Of a stretch of DNA of 64,000 nucleotides, positions 29,631 to 39,812 are shown piece after piece. The DNA comes from Isochrysis galbana (Eukaryota; Haptophyta; Isochrysidales; Isochrysidaceae): assembly GCA_018136815.1 (NCBI GenBank), contig CM030933.1:434001-498000 (forward strand), in the 5' to 3' direction. How positions within the stretch are numbered: position 1 is the stretch's first letter; the number at the start of each line of letters is the position of its first letter. Both the position numbers and the translations under genes were made by a program. Under the pieces are notes generated by a model. That model saw only the letters and a program-made list of their open reading frames with translations. It was not told where the DNA came from and ran no database searches.

Positions 29631-30494
29631 ATGCCTGACGAGCCCGCCTCGAGCCCCAAGTGCAACGATACTACCTCGACTCCGTCAATCACTTGCCCCA
29701 TCGATGCAAAAGGGCCGCCAAGTAGGAAGTCTGCAATCAAAGATGGTCAAACTCGTGTTGAAGCCTCTTTGTCCTCGGTACCACACACGAATTCGCCACT
29801 GAGGTTAAGTGGATGTCAAGCTCGCATCCGCTACGACGTTCATGGCGCGCTGCTCTCGGCATCATCTACACCGATCGGTGGCAAGACGCAAGAGCTTTGT
29901 CAGCCTGTGTTGAAGCTCACTGACGCGTTCTCGGGCAAAGACAACTCGGATGATGCAGCGGAGGTGATCGATGGCACCTCGCGTAGCAACGGTCCTGCTC
30001 CAGAAGCCGAACCTTTCAGTTCCCTTAGCCTCGATGGATCTCAAGATGGATACCGGAGACTAGGCGGGCGGTTAGGTGGCCTCCGGGACTGCTTGTGCAT
30101 CGGGCAAGTGCATCGCGGAATAAGCCTTGACGCCAAGACAAAGGACTAATTGGCCGTGCTGAGCTTGGATGTAGACGCCAATCTAGGAGGATCGGATATG
30201 CATGATTGCCGGTCTGAATTGATTGAGCGCCTTCCGTCTCAACCGAACCGCACGAGTGATTGGGCGATGGGATTCTTTGATGCACAACCTGAAGCCTCTG
30301 AGTACCACCTTTATTACTTCCGGGCTCCTTGCATGCTTGATTGGTCGAAGCTATCCCTTGTGGGAGTACTCAGTGTGAACTCATCACGATGCAAGCAGAT
30401 GTGGGGAGAGCCGCCCAGCGCTCCATGTCGGACGCCCTTCGTAAAAGAATCGATAGCGTTACCCAATGTGGCATTAATGCTAATCGCCGCTTGA
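29631..30494 (+). other. in-frame open continuation downstream of the repeat protein
   Basis: The frame of the preceding gene stays open for two further stretches (29631-30149 and 30150-30494), broken only by TAG at 29622 and TAA at 30147. Composition resembles the upstream coding region. It could be further exons, a readthrough product or a decayed 3' end; a donor-like GTAGCA overlaps the first stop. No domain is recognised. Confidence 0.3.
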
Positions 30495-31711
30495 ATTTTC
30501 CCTGCGCGTTGTCTGCTTCGAAGTCGCCTCCCATGAGGAATGGGTTCGACTTCCGAAAGTCGAATGCGGCTGGTGGCTCTTCTCCAGCTCTCGAATTCCG
30601 CGGCTCAAAGAGCATAAGGACGCGTACGCCTGACCCTGTGGCGACCTACAAGATGAGGTTATGCGAGTCGGGCGGCGTTCGGGTGCATATGTACGATGAC
30701 TACTAACTATGACCTCAAACTCCTGTCGTCGCTCTATAGCATTTAAACTTCTCAATCTTCCTTTTCCACTCAACCTTCCTTTTCCACTCACCTTAGGGAT
30801 TTCACCGGAGAGCTCGCGTGCTCTAGACGGACTTTATGGGGAAACAATTCATTCTGAAAGACTTCGGATTATCTTTTTGGCGATTTGACCTCGAGGAGTC
30901 GTCATCAAGAAGTTGCGGCTTCATTTTTGCATGCGGGTTCAAATAGGCACAATTCGGACAGCTTGACTAGGACGTGGCGCCATTTTCTTTTGCCTGTATT
31001 GGCTAGCGATTCTCATGCGCGGGAAATCGGAAGATATGCATGCATGCCAAGTGTACAGCTCTGTCCCGCAATTATCTTGTGTGTCTTGTGGTCTAGTGTT
31101 TTGTAACTGTGTTCTCCGTGTCTTGAAGGGGAGTGAACTCGTTTCGCTCTATTTGCCGGCGCTCCACTAGGTAGCTTGAGCAGTCTACCTATGGCCTTGT
31201 AATATGTCACTTGATCCTTGCCTTGTATTCGCCGTTGCTGTGGTGTCTTTAAAATTTATGATAATCTTACCGCACACGCGGCTGAGCACCCACTACTTTC
31301 ACGCAAGCGTTCTACACCCCCACTCACTAATCGTATGATTGGTCGCCATGGAGGGAGGCCTTGCCCCCCCCCCCCTCTCGAATCCCCTCATGGGGGGCGA
31401 GAACCCCCCCCCCCCCCCCCGCGTCGCCTCTGCAGGTGCGCAGGGGGGACTCACCCAGACTGCCTAGACTCTCGCAGAGAGCTACGCACAAATCGCACGC
31501 CCTAGCCCACACGGGCCTGCGTATCGCTCTGACCAACCCCTCCTCACCTGGAGCCCCCGGAACAAGAGCTGCCAGCTAGCTCCATTCGACCTTCACGGGC
31601 GCGGAGAGCCAGCGAGGGAGAGGCAGGAGGAGTGGCCAGGCCTAAGACGTGAATGCGCGCAAGGACGAGGAGGTGAATAAGGCGCTCCTCTGGGAGAGTC
31701 TAGGTAAATAT

Positions 31712-31870
31712 AATATAAAACATCTGAAGCTGAAGATTCGGGCTACTCACGCTAGCTATACGGGTCCACGTACTCACGGTACTCACTCACGACATCGCCT
31801 ATACCCCAGTTTTACTCACTCCCTTACACCACCCCCTTCATTCCTTTGTCTTTGGTATCGGGGGGGGGGG
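31712..31870 (-). mobile_element. LINE-B type 3' tail, inverted
   Basis: Begins ATATAAAACATCTGAAG..GATTCGGGCTAC on the plus strand and ends TTCCTTTGTCTTTGG followed by a G-run. The same order is found at 1566, 47936 and, inverted, 48715. The region 30500-31700 before it holds C-rich runs and no convincing gene. Confidence 0.55.
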
Positions 31871-31924
31871 GGGGCGCGTGCACTACAACAATAATAAAAC
31901 AACTGAGCGTTGGTACCACTACTC

Positions 31925-32562
31925 TCCCTTGTATCTTCCCCACGTGGCGGAGAGTCCGAAGGGGAGCGTCATTCATGTCGCGCGACCGCGGCGATCACTT
32001 CGGATACAGATCGCAACGAGATATCCTCGCGACCGAAGAAATGCTCTTGCCGTTGAGCGTGACCCTTCTAGACGCTTCTAAAGAACAACCCTAAGTAGCA
32101 ACCAGCAAGGGGAAGAAACACCAAACAAAGGGGCCAAGGGCTTGCATGCAACTTGCATCAAGGGGAAGATTCCCTCACCCAAGAAGCGAACCTACATCGA
32201 TCTCCAAGTCCAAGGGGAGATGGCAAATTAAACCTCAAATCTCGAGTGGATAGAGCAACCGACTCGCTCGCCAAACTCCTTGCCCGAGAAGAAAGAAGCA
32301 AGGACCTACAAGCCAAGGGTAGCGGACCTAGAGAATGTGAGAGGAAATTTCCGCACGCCAACGCGAACGCCAAACGCGGGAAGACAACGAAACCCTGACC
32401 AGGCCAGGCAGAACCTACGAAGAACAGGCCTGGACGACAACGAACGTCAGCAAGTCCCAAGAAAGAGACCGGAACGCAATGAGAAACGACGACAAGCCTT
32501 GCAAGAAGCTAAACACGCCTCCTGAAGGTACCCCAAGAGCCTGAGACAAGCGCACGGCAAGC
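31925..32562 (-). mobile_element. inverted fragment of the chromovirus LTR family
   Basis: The minus strand matches LTR positions corresponding to about 8131-8730, including the CAAGATTTATTCGG-like, AGAAGCGTCTAGAAGG and GGAGATGGCAAATTAAAC blocks. It is more diverged than the 7902/16559 pair. It is joined directly to a LINE-A 3' end at 32563. Confidence 0.75.
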
Positions 32563-32764
32563 AACAGGAAGTTGAGAAAACGCCGCTGAGGACAGGTGCA
32601 CTCCGCCCCGCTTGGACCCCCAATATGACCCGAACCCCTAAGTAGAGCACGAGCAGGGGAGTTGCCGCAAGGCGGGGAGTGAGGGTGAGGAAGGGAAAGG
32701 GGCGTGGCTACGTGAGTATGACCCAGTGCCACGTGCGAGGCGAGAATATTAAAAGTTTTTTTTT
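32563..32764 (+). mobile_element. LINE-A 3' UTR and tail fused to an LTR fragment
   Basis: From GAAGTTGAGAAAACGCC through CCCCTAAGTAGAGCACGAGCAGGGG (a longer hairpin loop), GCCGCAAGGC, GGGCGTGGCTACG, and GAGAATATTAAAAG followed by nine T. It matches the tail at 19250-19435. No ORF part is attached; the sequence upstream of the junction is an antisense LTR. Confidence 0.75.
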
Positions 32765-33323
32765 ACCTTACACGCGTGGACAATTACTGCAACAGTAAAA
32801 ATAAAACTCGAATCTTCATATCTTCAAATTTCGAGACGAAAATAAAGACGAAAGTCGGCGAACAATGACTTGAGCCCAGGGAGAATCCGAATCTGCATGC
32901 CGCCTTGCGTAACCACGACGAACATAGAAGACGGTATATAACGAAGAAGGCTCGTGCTCATGGCGAAATATTCATGCCAAAAGGCCTGAATTACAACACC
33001 TTGTCCACTGGCGCCGTGAAGACAGGGTGCAGGGTGCTGGCTGTATGGATGCTCTGCGGCGCGGCTGCTGATGGGCTTTCGGCTGTGGAGCGTGCCGCGT
33101 TGCTGGCTGCCGGCAGGTGTGTGTGGTGTGTGGCGAGCCGACGCGCTCTGTGCGGTGAGCGCGAGGGTCGTCGGTCTACTCATGATTTTGAAGAGGATAG
33201 TGTAGGTAGAGTCTGACTGAGGTGGACGGGGCCGGGGGTGCGGAGGGGCGCTCCGGAGTTTGCGGGGGGGCCTCCGGAGTTACGTATTTTTGGGGGCGAC
33301 GGCATCCACGCCGCCGCGCGGCC

Positions 33324-34343
33324 ATGCTCGTCGAGTACAGCGACAGCGAGGGGGAGGCGGAAGACGGGCCAGCCTGCGATGCGGGTGATGCCAGCGCCGC
33401 TCGTCTAGCTGTGGTGAGTCACTCTGTTCCCCAACAGCCAAAGCGACAGGTCCCGCTCTCAACTCTGCAGAGGACGGGCCAGCTTCCACCGGGATTCTTC
33501 GAACCCTCGCCCGATGAGGAGGCTGAGCCAGACGCGGGGGGCGCCAGTGAGCGAGTGCGCGCGCCAGCGCCCAAGGCCGGGTCGATACCACCGCAGCGTG
33601 GCTGGGCGGGACTGAACGCAATTCTACCGCCACCGTCCCAACCTGCAAAAGGACAGTTCAGCAGTGCGAGCGACGTCCTGAGCTTAGTTGGACGAGGTGA
33701 GCGAGCTGTCAAGCGCCCAGCCGAAGAGAGGACTCAACCCACTTCTACGGCACCTGGTGGGAGCAATTTAGGCTCTTCTGTTGGAATTCGTTTGCCCACT
33801 GACGTGTACAACTCGGAAAGTGTGGGGCATGCTACCAGTGGAATTATTAATTGGGCTGGCAAAAGCGGCACTCGCGAGGAGAGCGTGACGGAGTCCTACG
33901 AAGCGTACAGCGCAAGCTTTGCTGCCGGCGGCGTTGGATACGCCGGCGGCAGTGTAGGCCCTGCTCCGCCACCAGCATATGGAGCAGGCGGGGAGCCGAG
34001 TGGCCGAATGGGCGGTCACGAAATCCCCTCGGACTTCTACGAAATGGCTCAAGATGGTGCGGTGATGACACTTTCACAAGAGGAGCTCAAGCGCTCAATC
34101 GGCCCTGCGCACCACTATGATATACCGAGGCCTGTGCAAGACGTACAAATATCAGCGAGTTTCTGGAATCGGAAGACGGGCCAGGTGGAATCCGGTGGAC
34201 CCAAACCCTCCAAGCTGCAAAAGCGAAAGCACCAGATTAACTCGCTCGCGCAAGCAAGCTTGGAGCGCGCACAAGAACTATCGTTCGTTTCGGCTAGCGG
34301 CAGGAAGAGCAAATCAGAGACTGCCAAGAAGTACGGATGGTAA
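33324..34343 (+). CDS. PRCC-like nuclear protein
   Basis: 339 residues from ATG 33324. That start gives MLVEYSDSEGEAE, matching the short acidic start (an L-V-x-Y-x-S-S/D-x-E motif) of PRCC homologues; the open frame extends 34 codons upstream but without conservation. The middle is Pro/Gly/Ala-rich and disordered. The last 75 residues carry the PRCC C-terminal signature: LQKRKHQINSLAQASLERAQ, then KSETAKKYGW at the very end. Human PRCC is linked to splicing and mitotic checkpoint control (MAD2B binding). The C-terminal KYGW end supports an intact gene. TTAAAA-type sequence follows within 35 bp. No intron is needed. Confidence 0.8.
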   Translation: MLVEYSDSEGEAEDGPACDAGDASAARLAVVSHSVPQQPKRQVPLSTLQRTGQLPPGFFEPSPDEEAEPDAGGASERVRAPAPKAGSIPPQRGWAGLNAILPPPSQPAKGQFSSASDVLSLVGRGERAVKRPAEERTQPTSTAPGGSNLGSSVGIRLPTDVYNSESVGHATSGIINWAGKSGTREESVTESYEAYSASFAAGGVGYAGGSVGPAPPPAYGAGGEPSGRMGGHEIPSDFYEMAQDGAVMTLSQEELKRSIGPAHHYDIPRPVQDVQISASFWNRKTGQVESGGPKPSKLQKRKHQINSLAQASLERAQELSFVSASGRKSKSETAKKYGW

Positions 34344-35536
34344 TGCTGTGAGAATGTTAGCAACTGTACATTAAAACCCAACATTGAGATAAGCCAAGTC
34401 TTGCATGGCCCGTGGCGTTATTGTTACTCTCGAGCGCACTGGTCCACTGGTCCGGTCCCATGGTGGATTGCCATGGCGTGGCCCCGTGCCTATGGTCTTG
34501 GGCGTGCCGCTAGTTGAGTGCATAAGAATAATTCTTGAAGGCTCCCGTTAAGCTGTTAGTATTCCCCCATAGGGGTTCCCGCCGCTACCTGCATTAGTAA
34601 ACTGATAGGGTCATGGAGCGCGCGCCGCTCCCCCGCAGCATTTCCACCCCCCTCGTGAGGCGTTGGAGTTTCTCTGCTGCTTACATAGGAGGGTGACACC
34701 CGGTGACACCCGGGAATGATATTTCAGGGGTTGCAGGTGTCGTCCCGCGTGAGCGAATCTTGTTGTCGGGTCAGTTGATGAGCCTCTGTGCCGCAATGAG
34801 TGTCATGGAGTTGGAACGGTTTCCAGGAAGGGCCAAAAGAGTTCCGAAGCGGCTCGAAGCCGGGGGAAGCCCCTTCCCAGGCGTTTCCCCCCCGGCGGCT
34901 CGCTACTGGCTACTGGTGTTTCGTCCCGTCGGTCGGGTTTTCTCTTTGGCGCCCCCCCCCCCCCCCCCGCTCCCTCCCCCTCTCTGTCTCTCTTCTCCCT
35001 CCTATGCGAATCCGATGGGGATTTCCTTCTTTTATCATGTATTTAGCAATGTTTTTAAGAGACAAAAAACTGAATTCTGGCGTCCTTCAGCAAAGGATGC
35101 AATCGCGATTCTTCTGCAATCGCGATTCCTCGTCGTCCGACAACCCTTCCGTGGCAAAGGAGCATGATGGCTCGCCGACCTGCCCCCGGCACTTGGCAAG
35201 CTTCGCCAGCACAGGTGCCGGGGGCACCACCATCTGTCCGTTCTCGAGGAGAATGCCTCTCCATTCCCCGGTCCCCTCTCCCAACTCCCCGAAGGCTTGG
35301 GCAGCCGGGGTCCGAGCCATCGTTCGAATCGCCCCCTCCCCATCACCGCCCCCCCCCCGCGGGGAGCACGAGCAAAAAATCAGCGTGGGGGTTACCGGCA
35401 TACTTTAATGGAGAGTGAAGAGTGCTCCTCCAACCTTCTCGAATGTTTTCTTTTTTCCTTCGATTTCCCCGAGGTGCCCCTGAGATGGGTCTCCGATCGG
35501 TACACGCCGCCTGCCATCGGAAGCCCCGAACACTGA
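34344..35536. other. intergenic, no gene recognised
   Basis: Contains a GATAGGGTCATGGAGCGCGC motif (34606-34625) that also occurs near 1405-1425, C-runs near 34953 and 35349, and overlapping frames without recognisable domains. Confidence 0.5.
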
Positions 35537-35666
35537 GCCCCTAAGTAGAGCACGAGGGGACGAGCCGCAAGGCGAGTGAGAGGGAGATTAAGGGATGCGG
35601 GCGTGGCTGCTAGATAGATGCATGCAGGGTCGCGCGCGCGGCGAGAATATTAAGAAGTTTTTTTTT
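35537..35666 (+). mobile_element. LINE-A type 3' tail, isolated
   Basis: GCCCCTAAGTAGAGCACGAGGGG, then AGCCGCAAGGCG, a purine stretch, GGGCGTGGCTGC, and GAGAATATTAAGAAG followed by nine T. Only the tail is present, consistent with extreme 5' truncation. The 35690-36130 segment that follows has short tandem GGTCAGTCGGTCG-like motifs but no clear gene. Confidence 0.7.
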
Positions 35667-36489
35667 CTCATGGTGCATGGTCCTCTTGTCCTCTTTCGAC
35701 GGTACGCGACCTTGCGGCTGCGGAGCGGCGAATCCGCGGCGAAGAATGCGCGGGGGTGACGGTCAGTCGGTCGTATGACGGTCAGCCGATCGAAAGGCGG
35801 CCGGTCGCTCGAGTGACGGTCAGTCGGTCGGGCGACGGTCATCATAAGTCATAAGATAAGAGCAACGCAGGGGAGTCGACCGCGCGGCGCAGCGGCGGCT
35901 TCCGCAGTGGAGGGGGTTGGGATGGCTTGGTGGTGCTGCGGCTGCGATTCGGGCGGCGGCTGGGCCTGGAGCGGCATCTGTGCCTGTGGTACAGCGTGAG
36001 CGGGCTCCATCGTGACCATAGGGTCGCATGCTTGAGGGTTGGATGCGCATTGGGAGATATGCGGGATGATGGGGGGAATCTTCGGAGGACCCCGACGTGA
36101 CCGTCGGAACTCCCCCTACCCACAACATATTGAGTCCAGAACCGCGTGCGCCGTAAGAATATTATGAAGTTTCAAGAATAGGCTGTCTAGGCGGTAGGAG
36201 ATAGAAAGTTTGCATGTTTGCGTGCAAGTTACTAGAGCTGTTGCGCTATCAGGCGTCAAGCGTTCCACACCCTGGCTATGGTGAGCAGCTTCGTTGGCCA
36301 GCGCAGAATTCGATTGCGGCAGACTCCACACACCCTCTCACCCCCCCCCCCCCCCAGGCACCAGGCATGTGCCTTTCTCCCAGCAGCGCCTGGCCTAGTC
36401 GTGAGTGTGTCACGAGATCAATCTCCGTCCCGCGCTCCCGCAATTTGGTGCCTCCAAGTGATCGATCATTCAGATTCTTGCCGTTGACA

Positions 36490-37914
36490 TCACGCAGCAG
36501 AAGGCAACAAACAGAAGAAGTAGTCGAGCTCCAGGGGAGAATCATCAGGCAGGTCGGTGCAGTGCACCGCATTCTTCACCTTGTCCTCGCCATACAGCGC
36601 ACGAAGAGAGCCCTTGTGAAGGTGGCCGGCAACCTCAGGGTCGTGTGCACCGCAAAGTTCGCGCAAGGCGACCACGCTCTTCTCGGGTTGTGGCGAATAG
36701 ACGACCTGGACTGCAACGCATTTGCCGCCAACAATTTCCTCTACCCACTCGGTATATTCGGGCACCACTCCCTTGTACACCTCCATGAATTCGACAGCGT
36801 TTGGCCGGCTGAGCTGCACCATTGACAGGGCGCGGAGGCTAAAGCCGCTCTCGATCACCTGATGAAGGATTGCGCCCAGCTTTCCGTCGCGCACCGCGTG
36901 CGGCCGCACAAGCAACAACGAGCTGCTCTCGAATTCTTCCGGCGCAGCTGTCAGCATCATTCGCCCGCCAAAGAGGGCCTCAGCCTCCTTGAGTGCAGCC
37001 TCGCCACTTGCGGAGCCGGAAACTCCAGTTTGGCCACGGATGGCAGCACCCCACTTGGCGACAGCATCCTCACCAGCAAGCTTGGCCGCGATGAGCGGCC
37101 CCTTGCTTGCGGCAGCGGCAAAAGACGAGTCAGAAAATATGGCTGAGGCTTCGGATGGCGACAGAGAGAGCATCCGCAGCTCGACGATTCCTAGAGGAAC
37201 AGCACTAGCAAGGTCCAATGCTTTACCGATGAGTGGTATTGCGTCGGCCGTCAGATATGCAACCGTCCTGGATGCAGCAATCGGTGGAAGCGAGGGTGAA
37301 GGCGGACACAGAATGTGAGTCTCGGATAAGACGTTTCCATCGCAAGAGCTTGCGCAGGTGACGGCAAGGGTGGCGCACATCTCTGTCTTCTTCTCGAACG
37401 TTTGGGCAGTGAACTTGTCAGCGTAGTCTACAATCGTCAGTTGGCGCGAGTAGACGGTGATGATGTTTCCTTTGTATAGATCCGACACCCGGATACCAGG
37501 GTAGTCACACCGCTTGAGAAAGGTGCGCCGATTTTTGATGTCGAACTGAGAGGATGAGTGAGCACAGAACATGAGCGGATTACCTTGGAGCGAACGACTT
37601 GGAGGCCAGCATCAGCCCACGCAAGGGGATGGGCAGTTGTGGCGTACCATCTCGATGGTGCCGTCGGTAGCGTAGTACATGAGCTGGTACTGCCGCACCA
37701 TGCACGCCGTCGTGTCGTACCAATCAACGAGGAAGGCGTACCGCGCATCGCTCTGGCAGAGTTGGAGAGAGAGAGATGGCGTGTGAGTGTTGGGGGGCTA
37801 GGAAGGGGCTTCTTGGCGTTTGGCAAGGGCATGACGGGCGAGGGCCACGACATTTGACGACCCATCGTGCCGCGCCAGCGCAGCCCCCGACACCGAGCGA
37901 GCGCTCACCGCCAT
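36490..37914 (-). CDS. NME7: NME7-type nucleoside diphosphate kinase (DM10 + two NDK domains)
   Basis: Four exons on the minus strand: 37914-37909, 37752-37648, 37545-37379 and 37267-36490, giving 351 residues (human NME7 has 376). All introns have GT..AG ends and matched phases; the third is 111 bp, open and in frame, so its removal rests on restoring EKKTE-M-TVAYL. DM10 spans about 4-92 (YAFLVDWYDT, RQYQLMYYATDGTIEM, KNRRTFLKR, SRQLTIVDYAD). NDK1 at about 94-200 is degenerate and lacks the catalytic NxxH segment. NDK2 at about 208-346 keeps NAVHCTD with the catalytic His328 and an ELDYFF end. NME7 is a gamma-tubulin complex and ciliary doublet protein. It lies head to head with the V-ATPase D gene, with a minisatellite between. 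Confidence 0.82.
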
Positions 37915-38085
37915 GGTCTCGCTCTCCCTCTCCCTCTCGCTCTCCTCCTCTCTTCCCCTTCTCCCCCCTTCGCCCCCTTTCGCTCGCGGTGCAACGTCCA
38001 GCGGCCCGCGGCGGCGCGGGCGGCGAGCGGGAGATTTTGTTGTACAGATTGTATCTTGTACAGACCCGCCCGCTGCTCCCCCCCC

Positions 38086-39640
38086 CTCTTCTATTTTTGT
38101 GTGCAACCCTCGCGGGGGTCCAGTGCCCCCCCCTCCCCCCTCTTCTATTTTTGTGTGCAACCCTCGCGGGGGTCCAGTGCCCCCCCCTCCCCCCTCTTCT
38201 ATTTTTGTGTGCAACCCTCGCGGGGGTCCAGTGCCCCCCCCCTCCCCCTCTTCTATTTTTGTGTGCAACCCTCGCGGGGGTCCAGTGCCCCCCCCCTCCC
38301 CCCTCTTCTATTTTTGTGTGCAACCCTCGCGGGGTCCAGTGCCCCCCCTCCCCCCTCTTCTATTTTTGTGTGCAACCCTCGCGGGGGTCCAGTGCCCCCC
38401 CCCTCCCCCCTCTTCTATTTTTGTGTGCAACCCTCGCGGGGGTCCAGTGCCCCCCCCTCCCCCTCTTCTATTTTTGTGTGCAACCCTCGCGGGGGTCCAG
38501 TGCCCCCCCTCCCCCCTCTTCTATTTTTGTGTGCAACCCTCGCGGGGGTCCAGTGCCCCCCCCTCCCCCTCTTCTATTTTTGTGTGCAACCCTCGCGGGG
38601 GTCCAGTGCCCCCCCTCCCCCCTCTTCTATTTTTGTGTGCAACCCTCGCGGGGTCCAGTGCCCCCCCCTCCCCCCTCTTCTATTTTTGTGTGCAACCCTC
38701 GCGGGGGTCCAGTGCCCCCCCCTCCCCCCTCTTCTATTTTTGTGTGCAACCCTCGCGGGGGTCCAGTGCCCCCCCCTCCCCCCTCTTCTATTTTTGTGTG
38801 CAACCCTCGCGGGGGTCCAGTGCCCCCCCCTCCCCCCTCTTCTATTTTTGTGTGCAACCCTCGCGGGGGTCCAGTGCCCCCCCCCCTCCCCCCTCTTCTA
38901 TTTTTGTGTGCAACCCTCGCGGGGGTCCAGTGCCCCCCCCTCCCCCCTCTTCTATTTTTGTGTGCAACCCTCGCGGGGGTCCAGTGCCCCCCCTCCCCCC
39001 TCTTCTATTTTTGTGTGCAACCCTCGCGGGGGTCCAGTGCCCCCCCCCTCCCCCCTCTTCTATTTTTGTGTGCAACCCTCGCGGGGGTCCAGTGCCCCCC
39101 CCCCCCCCCTCTTCTATTTTTGTGTGCAACCCTCGCGGGGGTCCAGTGCCCCCCCCCTCCCCCCTCTTCTATTTTTGTGTGCAACCCTCGCGGGGGTCCA
39201 GTGCCCCCCCTCCCCCCTCTTCTATTTGTGTGTGCAACCCTCGCGGGGGTCCAGTGCCCCCCCTCCCCCCTCTTCTATTTTTGTGTGCAACCCTCGCGGG
39301 GGTCCAGTGCCCCCCCTCCCCCCTCTTCTATTTTTGTGTGCAACCCTCGCGGGGGTCCAGTGCCCCCCCCCTCCCCCCTCTTCTATTTTTGTGTGCAACC
39401 CTCGCGGGGGTCCAGTGCCCCCCCCCCTCCCCCCTCTTCTATTTTTGTGTGCAACCCTCGCGGGGGTCCAGTGCCCCCCCCTCCCCCCTCTTCTATTTTT
39501 GTGTGCAACCCTCGCGGGGGTCCAGTGCCCCCCCTCCCCCCTCTTCTATTTTTGTGTGCAACCCTCGCGGGGGTCCAGTGCCCCCCTCCCCCCTCTTCTA
39601 TTTTTGTGTGCAACCCTCGCGGGGGTCCAGTGCCCCCCCC
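38086..39640. repeat. C-rich minisatellite, about 29 units of 53-56 bp
   Basis: Each unit contains TCTTCTATTTTTGTGTGCAA, then CCCTCGCGGGGGTCCAGTG, then a run of C interrupted by one T. Copies are nearly identical apart from C-run length; one has TTTGTGTGTG. The variable C-runs shift frames, so Pro-rich reading frames are open on all plus frames and fragments on the minus; none is called as a gene. The array fills most of the 1.9 kb between two divergent start codons. Confidence 0.95.
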
Positions 39641-39732
39641 CCCCCCCCCCGCCCCGCCCGTTTCCTCCGGTCACGCCGGCGGCGCTCCAGCCGACCCGGC
39701 GGCGGCGGGGGACGGCCCCCCCTCGCGCTGCA

Positions 39733-39763
<31 letters not shown>

Positions 39764-39795
39764 CCCTCCCCCTCCCCCCCCCCCGCCGCCGCCTC
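39631..39795. repeat. poly-C tracts in the V-ATPase D upstream region
   Basis: Runs of about 22, 28 and 10 C separated by short GC-rich sequence, ending 20-30 bp before the ATG at 39813. They could form G-quadruplex or i-motif structures in the promoter or 5' UTR. Confidence 0.8.
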
Positions 39796-39812
39796 CCCCG
39801 CTCGGGCTCGCC

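Noticed and set aside
37268-37378. Treating the NME7 region as one continuous exon through this stretch
   Set aside because: The 37 residues encoded here break the junction between DM10 and the first NDK domain; GT..AG ends with matching phase restore a family-like sequence. Retention cannot be excluded without RNA.
38086-39640. CRISPR-like array
   Set aside because: The repeats are contiguous without unique spacers and lie in a eukaryotic genome.
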